Position numbers and translations under genes: made by a program
The notes under the pieces: generated by a model
The model's input: the letters and a program-made list of their open reading frames with translations, nothing else
Database searches by the model: none
Told to the model about the DNA's origin: nothing
Part shown: positions 45,333 to 53,573 of the stretch, piece by piece
Layout: every line of letters starts with the position of its first letter
Numbering within the stretch: position 1 is the stretch's first letter
Assembly (NCBI RefSeq): GCF_900108335.1
Contig: NZ_FNVT01000006.1
Span: 310,001-374,000 of the forward strand
Source of the DNA: Nonomuraea solani
GTDB lineage: Bacteria; Actinomycetota; Actinomycetes; Streptosporangiales; Streptosporangiaceae
DNA: 64,000 nucleotides
Direction: 5' to 3'

Positions 45333-46529
45333 ATGCGGCCACCATCGGCGCGGGGCTCGCTCGGCTGGCGCGATCCCCTGTTCCTGGCGTCCCGGCCCAG
45401 CGGCGAGCGTGTACGCCGGTTCGTGGCGATGCTGCTGATGTTGCAGCGGCTCAGCTACCTGCTGCCGGCGTGCGCGAGCCTGTTCGCCGACGAGCCGCTC
45501 TCCGGCCGGAACGCGGCGCTGCTCGCCCTGGCCCTGGCCTGGAACGTGACATTGTTCCACTGGGTCGCCCGGCGCGGCTGGTTCGCGCCCGCGGCCGTGG
45601 TGATCGACGTCCTGGCCACCTGCGCCCTCCTGGTCGCGGTCACCGGCACCTGCCCGCCCGACTCGGGCACGTGCGAGAGCGGCTGGTCCAGGCACGCGCT
45701 GCTGGCGACGGGGGCGCTGGTCGGAGCGGTCATCGACCGGCCGATCCAGTTCGCCGCGCTGCTGCCGCCGGTCGTGGTGTACGCGATCGTGCACGCCGGC
45801 GACCTCGGCCGGCGACTCCCACCGGTGCTGGATCTGGCCGCGCAGATCAACAGCTACGTCTGGTTCGCGATCGTCGTCTTCTTCATCCGCCGTTATCTCG
45901 CCGGGCAGGCCGCGCGGCTGGACGGGCTGGCCGAGCAGCGGCTGGCGGCCGAGACGGAGCGGATCGCCGAGCAGGCCCGGCTGGCGCACTACCGGCAGTT
46001 GCACGACACGGTCCTGGCCACGCTGACCGCGATCGCCCGGGGCGGGCTGGATCACCGCACGGAGGAGGTACGGCGGCGGTGCGCGGCCGACGCGGCCTAC
46101 GTACGGACGCTGATCAGGCAGGACGCCTCGGGCGCCGCCACCGGGCTGGCCAACGGCCTGGCCAGGGCGGTGGCCAGGGCGTCGGGGCTGGGGTTGTGCG
46201 TGCGCTACGCCGCCGAGGCGCTGCCCGACGACCTGCCCGACGACGTGGCCATGGCCATGGCGGAGGCCGCGGCGGAGGCGCTCAACAACGTGACCAGGCA
46301 CTCCGGGGAGCGGGAGGCCTGGCTCACCGCCCTCGCGGTCGGCGGCGTGGTGACGGTCCGCGTGGTCGACCGGGGCCAGGGCTTCGATCCCGGCCGGGTC
46401 GAGTACGGCTACGGGTTGCGCTCGTCGGTCTTCGGGCGCATGCGTGAGGCGGGCGGCGGCGCGGAGGTCATCACGGCCCCCGGGGAAGGCGTGTGCGTCG
46501 AGCTCAGGTGGCCGGACCAGCCTGCCTGA
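45333..46529 (+). CDS. Sensor histidine kinase (LuxR-partner class)
   Basis: The product has 398 residues with about five TM helices between 30 and 190. A coiled linker follows, then the phospho-acceptor HYRQLHDTVLATL, an N-box (EALNNVTRHSG) and a G-box (VVDRGQGFDPG with YGYGLRSSV). Its closest relative in the window is the kinase-like pair at 39921-42144. It is 27 bp after the P450 gene and convergent with the response regulator at 46533, three bases away. That neighbour is the likely partner. The ribosome site (AAAGG) is rather distant. Confidence 0.88.
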   Translation: MRPPSARGSLGWRDPLFLASRPSGERVRRFVAMLLMLQRLSYLLPACASLFADEPLSGRNAALLALALAWNVTLFHWVARRGWFAPAAVVIDVLATCALLVAVTGTCPPDSGTCESGWSRHALLATGALVGAVIDRPIQFAALLPPVVVYAIVHAGDLGRRLPPVLDLAAQINSYVWFAIVVFFIRRYLAGQAARLDGLAEQRLAAETERIAEQARLAHYRQLHDTVLATLTAIARGGLDHRTEEVRRRCAADAAYVRTLIRQDASGAATGLANGLARAVARASGLGLCVRYAAEALPDDLPDDVAMAMAEAAAEALNNVTRHSGEREAWLTALAVGGVVTVRVVDRGQGFDPGRVEYGYGLRSSVFGRMREAGGGAEVITAPGEGVCVELRWPDQPA

Positions 46530-46532
46530 AGC

Positions 46533-47183
46533 TCAGGTGGCCAGACCGTCTTCCCTGACGCGGGCGGCGAGGTCCAGCTTCGTGTACGCGGGCCGCCCCG
46601 CCTTCCGGTACTTGTCCTTGACGCGCTCCAGGTAGTTCTTGGCCGTCCCCGGCCGCACCCCGGCGCTGCGCGCCGCCGCCGTGAGCGTCATGCCGGAGGC
46701 GTAGGCCAGCAGCACCGCGTGCTCCTGCGGAGACAGCACCGGCCGGTCGCCGTCGCGGTCGGCCAGCCAGCCCAGCGCCACCTCGGGCGAGATGGCCACC
46801 CCCTCCTCCGCCACCTCCCTGACCTTCGCCACCAGGGCGGCCAGGTCGTGGTCCTTGGTGAGGTAGCCGCAGGCCCCCGCGTCGATCATCTTCCTGGCCA
46901 TGTCGCCCGTGGTGACCACGCTGACGACGAGCACCCGCCGCCGTTGCCGTACCAGCGTGCGCACGTTCTCCACCGGGTCGGAGCCGTCGGCCAGCAGCAG
47001 GTCGAGGAGCACCACGTCGGCCGGTGACCGCTCCGTTACGAGCAGTTCGGCGACGGTCGCGGCCCGTCCGGTCAGCCGTACGTCGGAGACACCCGCCAGC
47101 CAGGCGTCCAGCCCGTCGATGAGCATCCGATCATCATCTACCGCAGAAACGGTGATCACGTCTGTCTCTTTCATATCCGCCAT
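46533..47183 (-). CDS. LuxR/NarL-family response regulator
   Basis: The product has 216 residues. The receiver has SAVDDDRM, the phospho-acceptor in VVLLDLLLADG and the Lys in YLTKDHD. The HTH region contains LSPQEHAVLLAYASG and AGVRPGTAKNYLERVKDKY. The start may be ATG 47183 or 47174. The gene diverges from the lanthipeptide precursor gene, with only 85 bp between them, so it may control both its own promoter and the cluster. Confidence 0.92.
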   Translation of the reverse strand: MADMKETDVITVSAVDDDRMLIDGLDAWLAGVSDVRLTGRAATVAELLVTERSPADVVLLDLLLADGSDPVENVRTLVRQRRRVLVVSVVTTGDMARKMIDAGACGYLTKDHDLAALVAKVREVAEEGVAISPEVALGWLADRDGDRPVLSPQEHAVLLAYASGMTLTAAARSAGVRPGTAKNYLERVKDKYRKAGRPAYTKLDLAARVREDGLAT

Positions 47184-47268
47184 GTCCTGTCAAGTGCGCA
47201 GTAATGGCGTCTATCGGCCCCTGGTTCCGGCCACGGATCATGGCGCCAAGTTCGAGAAGGGAGCCAGC

Positions 47269-47457
47269 ATGACCGTCACCCTCGAAAGGGCCGAGGAGAT
47301 CATCGCCGCCTGGCGGACAGGCGACGACCCGGACAGCCCGGTCGGCCCGCTGCTGCCCGGAATGTACGTCGAGTCTGAGATCACCATGACCGGGCCCGGT
47401 GGCTCCGGCAGATGCGGGACCGCCTGCTCGGGCTCCAGAACCTATCAGTGCTGCTGA
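47269..47457 (+). CDS. lanA: Class II lanthipeptide precursor peptide
   Basis: The product has 62 residues. An acidic leader (TLERAEEIIAAWRTGDD onwards) ends in a double-Gly-like TGPGG (Gly44-Gly45). The predicted 17-residue core SGRCGTACSGSRTYQCC has four Cys (49, 53, 61, 62) and five Ser/Thr, enough for up to four lanthionine or methyllanthionine rings. AAGGGAG lies seven bases before ATG 47269. The gene stops 14 bp before the LanM start, which supports its identity. Cleavage site and ring pattern are inferred. The CC terminus recalls the lacticin-481 group, but the rest of the core does not. Confidence 0.88.
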   Translation: MTVTLERAEEIIAAWRTGDDPDSPVGPLLPGMYVESEITMTGPGGSGRCGTACSGSRTYQCC

Positions 47458-47471
47458 GCGAGGCGGAGCGA

Positions 47472-50300
47472 ATGGCCGGTGAGTTCGACCCGCCGCTGGA
47501 CTCGCTGATCGGACCCGCTCTGGCCGACCTGGAGGCCCGGCTGGGGTCGCTCACCGGCCTCGCCCCGGCCGAGCGCGGTGCGATTCTGACGGGCGCCACG
47601 CTGTCCGTCGAGGAGGAGGTCCGCCGCAAGATCACCAGGGTGCTGGTGCTGGAGGTGAACGCCGCCCGGCTGTCCGGCCGCCTGACCGCCGCCAACCCCG
47701 CCGCTCGCTGGGAGGAATGGAAGCGAAGCGTCGCGGAGCCGGCGTTCTGGCATGACCTGGCGGCGCCGTACCCGGCCATGATGGCCAGGCTCATGACGGT
47801 CGTCCGCCATCGTTGCGCGGCCGCCGGGCGGCTGGCGGAACGCTTCGCCGAGGACCGTTCCCTGCTGGCCACCCTTCCCGGAGCGCCGTCGGGCGCGCTC
47901 GAACGCGTCGAGTTCGGCGCCGGCGACAGCCACCGGGGCGGGCAGACGGTCGTGGTGCTGCACGGCGAGGACGGCCGGGTGATCTACAAACCCCGCTCGC
48001 TGGCGGTGGACGCGGTGCTCGCCGACCTGCTCACCCACCTCGGCGTCTCCACCATGCGCGTGCCCGCGGTCGTGACCAGGCAGGGGTACGGCTGGGCCGA
48101 GCACATCGGGCACCGCCACTGCGCCGACGACGGCGAGCTGCGCGCGTTCTATCGCGGCATGGGCCACTGGCTGGCCCTCATGCGCCTGCTCGGCGGCAGC
48201 GACCTGCACGCCGAGAACCTCATCGCCGCCGGTCCGCACCCCGTGGTGGTCGACTGCGAGAGCCTGTTCACGCCGCACGCCACGGCCCGCCCCTCCGGAT
48301 ACGGCCACGCCTTCGACCTGGCGGTGGACCTGGTGAACACCTCGGTGATGCGCACCGGGCTGCTCCCCGGACGCGGCGTGGCCCTGGGCTGGCGGGGCGT
48401 GGACATGTCGGCGGCCGGCGCGTTGCCCGGCCAGCAGCCGCGGATCGAGCTGCCGGTGGTGCTCGACGCGGGCACCGACAGCCCGCGCATGGGCACCGAG
48501 CAGGTGGAGCTGCCCCTGGCGGCCAACCATCCCAGCCCCGAGCCGGTGCTCGGCCGCTACTGGGACCTGATCATCGCCGGGTTCGACGAGCTCGACGACC
48601 GCCTGGCCGAACTGGACGGATCGGGCAAGCTGGAGCCGCTGCTGGCGGCCTTCGCCGACTGCCCGGTCCGCGCGGTGCTGCGCGCCACCGAGGCGTACGC
48701 CGAGCTGAGCCGCATGCTCTGGCACCCCGCCGCGCTCCACGACGAGGCGCCCGCCCGCGCGAAGGCCGCCGCGCTGCTGGCCAAGATGTCGGAGAACGTG
48801 CCGGGCGCGCCCGGCGACCCCGTCATCATCGCCGCCGAGGTGGACGAGCTGTGCCACGGTGACATCCCGATGTTCGACACCACGCCGCGCGTCGGCATGC
48901 TGACCGGCCCGGCCGGCACCCGGTGCGGCCCGGAGAGCGACCTGGTGGCCGACGCCGTGGCCCGCTGGCGGGCGCGCGACCATGGCCTGGATCGGGGGGT
49001 GGCGCAGGCGGCGCTGGTCAGCGCGTACCTGAACGAGGGGTGGATGCCGGACCTCGAACAGCTCTCCCCCGGCCTCGTGCGGACCGACCGGCTGGAGCCC
49101 CGGCGGCGCGCGGCGGCGGCCGGCCTCCTCAAAGCCGTGCTGGACGGCGCCGTGCGCGGCGCGGACGGCACGGTCACCTGGATCACTCCCGTGCTCAACC
49201 TCACCGGCTGGGCCGTGCAGCCGCTGTCGCTCGACGTGTACGGCGGAGCCCACGGCCTGGCGATCCTGCTGACCGCGTACACACGGGAGGCCACGCCCGG
49301 CCGGGCCGAGAAGATCGACGAGCTGGACCCGCTCCTGGCAGCGGTCCTGCGCACCATCCGCGTCACGGAGGATCGCGACGCCGCCAGGCGGCGGGAGGGC
49401 ATGCGGCTGCGGCCCGAGCCGCCCGGCGCCTACCTCGGGATCGCCTCGCAGGTGTGGAGCTGGCTGCTGCTGCGCAGGTTCGGCGTTGTCGGCGAGGAGG
49501 CGCTGACGCGCGCCCGCGCGCTGGCCGAGCTGCTTCCGGAGTCGATCGAGGCCGACGACAGCTACGACCTGCTGTCCGGGATGGCGGGCGCGATCGTCCC
49601 GCTGCTGCGGCTGAGCGAGGCGACCGGGGAGACACGGTGGGCCGAACTGGCCCGGTCGATCGGCACGCGCCTCGCGGGGCTGGCCGAGCACCGGGCCGGC
49701 GGGGTCTGCTGGCCCAGCCCGCGTTTCCCGCAGGGGCTCGGCGGGCTGGCCCACGGCGCGACCGGCATCGGCTGGGCGCTGGCCCGGCTGGCGGAGTCCA
49801 CCGGCGGTCCCGGCGACCTCGCCGAGGCGGCGTTCGCCTACGAGGAGTCCCTCTACGACCAGGGCCAGCGTGGCTGGCTGGATCTGCGTAACGACGGCTT
49901 CACCGCCAAGGCGTGGTGCCACGGCGCGGGCGGGATCGGGATCGTCGCCGCCGACCGGCTGGCCCGCGAGGGCGGTGCCCGATGGCGCGACAGGCTGGCG
50001 CGGGCCGCCGCCTCCTGCTGGACCGGCGGCATCGGCTGGAACCACACGCTCTGCCACGGCGATCTCGGCTGCTGGGAGGCGATCGAGCTGGCCAGGGCGG
50101 CCGGGGTCGCCCCGGTGGAGCGGGAGCGGCTGGACGCCCATCTCCTGGGCAGCCTGGAGGTCAACGGCCCGGTCAGCGGCCTGGCCAGGGACGCCTTCGC
50201 GCCGGGGCTGATGCCGGGGCTGGGCGGGGTGGCGTATCAGTTGCTCCGCATGCACCCTTCGTGCGAGCTGCCGTCCGTGCTGCTCCCGGACCTGGAGTGA
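47472..50300 (+). CDS. lanM: Class II lanthipeptide synthetase LanM
   Basis: The product has 942 residues. The N-terminal dehydratase domain has kinase-like motifs IYKPRS (Lys173) and GGSDLHAENLI (Asp244, His246), which phosphorylate and dehydrate Ser/Thr. The C-terminal LanC-like cyclase has the zinc ligands WCHGAGG (Cys816) and LCHGD (Cys861-His862) for thioether formation. ATG 47472 (GAGG upstream) is chosen; GTG 47448 and ATG 47412 are in frame but would overlap the precursor gene and lack ribosome sites. The length is slightly short for LanM. It acts on the peptide encoded just upstream. Confidence 0.95.
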   Translation: MAGEFDPPLDSLIGPALADLEARLGSLTGLAPAERGAILTGATLSVEEEVRRKITRVLVLEVNAARLSGRLTAANPAARWEEWKRSVAEPAFWHDLAAPYPAMMARLMTVVRHRCAAAGRLAERFAEDRSLLATLPGAPSGALERVEFGAGDSHRGGQTVVVLHGEDGRVIYKPRSLAVDAVLADLLTHLGVSTMRVPAVVTRQGYGWAEHIGHRHCADDGELRAFYRGMGHWLALMRLLGGSDLHAENLIAAGPHPVVVDCESLFTPHATARPSGYGHAFDLAVDLVNTSVMRTGLLPGRGVALGWRGVDMSAAGALPGQQPRIELPVVLDAGTDSPRMGTEQVELPLAANHPSPEPVLGRYWDLIIAGFDELDDRLAELDGSGKLEPLLAAFADCPVRAVLRATEAYAELSRMLWHPAALHDEAPARAKAAALLAKMSENVPGAPGDPVIIAAEVDELCHGDIPMFDTTPRVGMLTGPAGTRCGPESDLVADAVARWRARDHGLDRGVAQAALVSAYLNEGWMPDLEQLSPGLVRTDRLEPRRRAAAAGLLKAVLDGAVRGADGTVTWITPVLNLTGWAVQPLSLDVYGGAHGLAILLTAYTREATPGRAEKIDELDPLLAAVLRTIRVTEDRDAARRREGMRLRPEPPGAYLGIASQVWSWLLLRRFGVVGEEALTRARALAELLPESIEADDSYDLLSGMAGAIVPLLRLSEATGETRWAELARSIGTRLAGLAEHRAGGVCWPSPRFPQGLGGLAHGATGIGWALARLAESTGGPGDLAEAAFAYEESLYDQGQRGWLDLRNDGFTAKAWCHGAGGIGIVAADRLAREGGARWRDRLARAAASCWTGGIGWNHTLCHGDLGCWEAIELARAAGVAPVERERLDAHLLGSLEVNGPVSGLARDAFAPGLMPGLGGVAYQLLRMHPSCELPSVLLPDLE

Positions 50301-50305
50301 GTCAC

Positions 50306-52156
50306 GTGGACGAGGAGCTCGTCACTCCGTACTGGCACCTGGAGCGGCCGGACGGGGCCCGGCGCACGCCACGGCAACTGTCGGCGATCACCCTCCCGGT
50401 GCTGCGGCTCATCTGGCAGAGCGGGCGGCGGCCCGCGCTCACCATCCTCGTCCTGCAGCTCGCCGCCGGCGCCGCGACGGCCAGCGGGCTGCTGGCGACC
50501 GCGCGCGTGCTGGACGAGCTGCTCGCCGCCGGGACGGCGCCCGACCGGCTCCTGGCGGCGGCGCCCGGCCTGGCCCTGGTCGCCGCCATGCTGGCGCTGC
50601 GCGGGGCGGCCGAGGCGGCGGTCGAGCTGGCCAGGGCACGGCTGGAGCCCGCGCTGCGGCGGACGGCGGAGGAGCGGCTGTTCGCCGCCGCCCTCGGCGT
50701 GCAACTGACCGACTTCGACGACGCCGACTTCTACGACGGCCTGCACCGGGCCCGTGACCGGGGGCTGTTCCACCTCGATCGCGCGGTGGGCAACACCATC
50801 GACCTGCTCGGGGCCACCTGCGGGGTGACGGCCGCGGTGGCGGGGCTGGCCGTTCTGCACCCGCTGCTGGTGCCGCTGCTGGTCGTCGGCATGATCCCGG
50901 AGGCGTGGGCGGTGCTGAAGGCGGCACAGCGCGGGTACGCGGGCATGCGCAGCATGGTCACGCTGAACCGCCGGGTGCAACTGCTCGCCGAGCTGGCCAC
51001 CGAGCGGGATCCGGCGGGCGAGTTGCGGGCCTGCCAGGCGGAGCCGTACGTGCTGGCCGAATATCGCCAGGTGGCCGACCTGCTGAAGGAGAAGGAGACG
51101 CAGGTCGGGCTGTCCATGGCGCGGGTCAGGACCGCGGGCCGCGCGATGGCCGGCCTCGCCATGGCCGGGGTGCTGGCCGTGCTCGGGCTGATGCTGCACG
51201 CCGGCTGGATCGCGCTGGCCGCGGCGGGCACCGCGGTGATCGCCGTCCGGGTGGCGGCCGCGGCGCTGCGGCAGCTCGCCCAGGCCGCCAACCAGTTGTT
51301 CGAACAGTCCCTGTACGTGGCCGACTACCACGACTTCCTCGCCGACGCCGACCGCAGGAAACGACCGTCGCGCGGCACGGCGGCGCCGCGCTCCCCCGAG
51401 CGCATCACCCTGCACGGCGTCGGCTTCACCTACCCCGGCAGCCTGAATCCGGCGCTCCGCGAGATCGACCTGACCATCCACGCCGGGCAGACGATCGCGC
51501 TGGTCGGCGAGAACGGTTCGGGCAAGACCACGCTGGCCAGGGTGCTGGCGGGGTTGTACCGGCCCACCAGTGGCGCGGTGCGGTGGGACGGGCTCGACAC
51601 TGCGGGGCTGGATCCGTACACGCTGGCCGACCGGGTGGTCCTGGTGCCGCAGCACCCCGTGCGCTGGCCGCACGACGCCAGGACGAACGTCCGCATGGGC
51701 CGCCACGACCGTCCCGACCCGGGCGACCACGCCCTGCGCGAGGCCGCCTCGCTCGCCGCGGCCGACGATGTCGTCGCCGGGATGCCCGCAGGGTGGCGCA
51801 CGCTGCTGTCCAGGCACTTCAGGGGCGGTCACGAGCTGTCGGCCGGGCAGTGGCAGCGGCTGGCGGTGGCGCGCGGGCTGTTCCGCGACGGACCGCTGCT
51901 GATCTGGGACGAGCCGACCGCGCCGCTGGACGCCAAGGCGGAGTACGCCGTCTACGAGACGCTCCGCGGGCTCGCCGGTGAGCGGACCGTGCTGCTGATC
52001 ACGCACCGGCTGACCAGTGTCCGGCACGCCGACCGCATCTACCTGCTGCACCAGGGGCGCATCGCCGAGGAGGGCACCCACGAGGAACTGCTGGCTCTGC
52101 AGGGGCGCTACGCCGAGCTGTACGCGCTGCAGACCGGAAAGCCCGCCCGCCGATGA
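50306..52156 (+). CDS. ABC exporter (fused TMD-NBD) of the lanthipeptide cluster
   Basis: The product has 616 residues. An exporter-type TM domain (about residues 40-330) is followed by a nucleotide-binding domain with Walker A (LVGENGSGKTTLA), signature (ELSAGQWQR), Walker B (LLIWDEPTAPLDA) and H-loop (LLITHRLTS). There is no N-terminal C39 peptidase, so it is not a classical LanT that removes the leader. GTG 50306 comes five bases after LanM, with GGAG nine bases upstream. It probably exports the modified peptide. It overlaps the flavoprotein gene by four bases. Confidence 0.92.
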   Translation: MDEELVTPYWHLERPDGARRTPRQLSAITLPVLRLIWQSGRRPALTILVLQLAAGAATASGLLATARVLDELLAAGTAPDRLLAAAPGLALVAAMLALRGAAEAAVELARARLEPALRRTAEERLFAAALGVQLTDFDDADFYDGLHRARDRGLFHLDRAVGNTIDLLGATCGVTAAVAGLAVLHPLLVPLLVVGMIPEAWAVLKAAQRGYAGMRSMVTLNRRVQLLAELATERDPAGELRACQAEPYVLAEYRQVADLLKEKETQVGLSMARVRTAGRAMAGLAMAGVLAVLGLMLHAGWIALAAAGTAVIAVRVAAAALRQLAQAANQLFEQSLYVADYHDFLADADRRKRPSRGTAAPRSPERITLHGVGFTYPGSLNPALREIDLTIHAGQTIALVGENGSGKTTLARVLAGLYRPTSGAVRWDGLDTAGLDPYTLADRVVLVPQHPVRWPHDARTNVRMGRHDRPDPGDHALREAASLAAADDVVAGMPAGWRTLLSRHFRGGHELSAGQWQRLAVARGLFRDGPLLIWDEPTAPLDAKAEYAVYETLRGLAGERTVLLITHRLTSVRHADRIYLLHQGRIAEEGTHEELLALQGRYAELYALQTGKPARR

Positions 52157-53481
52157 TCCACCCGGGCGAGCCCGGCTACCAGGCCAGGCGCAAGGCCTTC
52201 CTCGGCACGCTCACCGACGACCTGCCCGCCGCCATCGCCTGCCCCGCCTCGGAGGCCGATGTGGCGGGCGTGCTGGAGTACGTCCGTGATCGCGGCATGC
52301 CGTTCGCCCTGCGGGGCGGCGGCCACAGCTTCGCCGAGCACTCCTCCACGACCGGCCTGCTCGTCGACCTCGGCGCGATGAGGGACATCGAGGTCGGCGC
52401 GGAGAGCGTACAGGTGGGCCCCGGCGTGCGGGTCGGCGAGCTGGCCCGGCGCCTGGCCGAAACCGGGCAAATGGTGCCCTGCGGCTGGTGTCCCGCGGTC
52501 GGTGTGACGGGAGCGGTCCTGGGCGGCGGATACGGCGTGTTCAGCCGCCTGTACGGGCTCGGCGCCGACCACCTGCTGGCCGCGCGGGTGGTCCTGGCCG
52601 ACGGGCGGTGCGTCGAGGCGGAGGACGACCTGCTGTGGGCGCTGCGCGGAGCCGGCGGGGGCAATTTCGGCGTGGTCACGCGGGTGACGCTGCGCACCCG
52701 GCCCGTCGTGCCGGTCACCGCCGTGCAGGCCGTCTGTGATTTCGGCCGCGCCGCCGACCTCGTCGAAGCCTGGCAACAGTGGGCGCCGGAAGCGCCGGAC
52801 GAGGTCAACCTGGAGATCGCGGTCATCGCCGGCGACTTCCCTGAGGAGCCGCCGTACGCCGTGCTCTTCGGCGTCGTCGCGGGTCCGGAGGAGCAGGCCG
52901 GAAAGCTGGTCGGCGACCTCGCGCCGCTGAACGACCTGCGGCTCACCCGTCTGGAGGGCGCCGACGCCGCCTGTCACCACGCCTACGCCGACGGCGGCGC
53001 GGGCGCCGTCACGGAGCTGCCGTCCGGTGAGCGGCCCGGGCTGCGGCTGAACAGGTCGGGCTTCTTCGACGGCCACCTGCCCAGGGCGGCCATCGAGGAC
53101 CTGCTGGAACGGCTGGCCGCCGACCGCGTGTACGGCGAGATCCGGGATCTGGAGTTCGTGCCCTGGGCGGGCGCCATCGGCCGGGTCGCCCCCGACGCGA
53201 GCGCGTTCGTCCACCGTTCCCCGCGTTTCCTGCTCAAGCAGGCCGTCCAGGTCGGCTTCCGCGCCACCGACGGCCGCCGGCTGGACGCGCACGCGTGGCT
53301 ACGCCGGTCATGGGAGCGGGTGTCGCCCTGGGCCTCGGGGGCGGTCTATCCCAATTATCCCGACGCCGACCTGGAGAACTGGGCGCAGGCGTACTACGGG
53401 GCCAACCTGCCGCGCCTTCGTGCGGTCAAGGCCGCCTACGACCCGGCCGGCCTGTTCCGTTTCGCGCAGTCGCTGCGCTGA
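52153..53481 (+). CDS. BBE-like FAD-linked oxidoreductase in the lanthipeptide operon
   Basis: The product has 442 residues. It has a PCMH-type FAD-binding domain with RGGGHSFAE and VGVTGAVLGGGYGVFSRLYG. His58 and Cys113 (GWCPAVG) stand where bicovalent flavin attachment occurs in berberine-bridge/GilR/Dbv29-type oxidases. The C-terminal BBE motif is YPNYPDADLENWAQAYYG. ATG 52153 overlaps the exporter stop (ATGA), so it is in the lanthipeptide operon. It probably oxidises the peptide, for example an alcohol, thiol or C-terminal group. There is no signal peptide; it should act in the cytoplasm. Confidence 0.9.
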   Translation: MIHPGEPGYQARRKAFLGTLTDDLPAAIACPASEADVAGVLEYVRDRGMPFALRGGGHSFAEHSSTTGLLVDLGAMRDIEVGAESVQVGPGVRVGELARRLAETGQMVPCGWCPAVGVTGAVLGGGYGVFSRLYGLGADHLLAARVVLADGRCVEAEDDLLWALRGAGGGNFGVVTRVTLRTRPVVPVTAVQAVCDFGRAADLVEAWQQWAPEAPDEVNLEIAVIAGDFPEEPPYAVLFGVVAGPEEQAGKLVGDLAPLNDLRLTRLEGADAACHHAYADGGAGAVTELPSGERPGLRLNRSGFFDGHLPRAAIEDLLERLAADRVYGEIRDLEFVPWAGAIGRVAPDASAFVHRSPRFLLKQAVQVGFRATDGRRLDAHAWLRRSWERVSPWASGAVYPNYPDADLENWAQAYYGANLPRLRAVKAAYDPAGLFRFAQSLR

Positions 53482-53573
53482 ACGGGCCTGCCTATCGCTT
53501 CCGAACTGGTCCACCTGCCTGCCGACATATGATCCTTTCGATTGATATTTGCCCGATTGTCGGAAAGGTCTTC

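Noticed and set aside
43674..46301. 875-codon minus-strand open frame across the P450 and kinase genes
   Set aside because: It is antisense to the ferredoxin, the P450 and most of the kinase gene, all with intact motifs; it is a shadow.
47445..50255. 936-codon minus-strand open frame opposite LanM
   Set aside because: Its composition is typical of a high-GC shadow, and LanM carries all expected catalytic residues.
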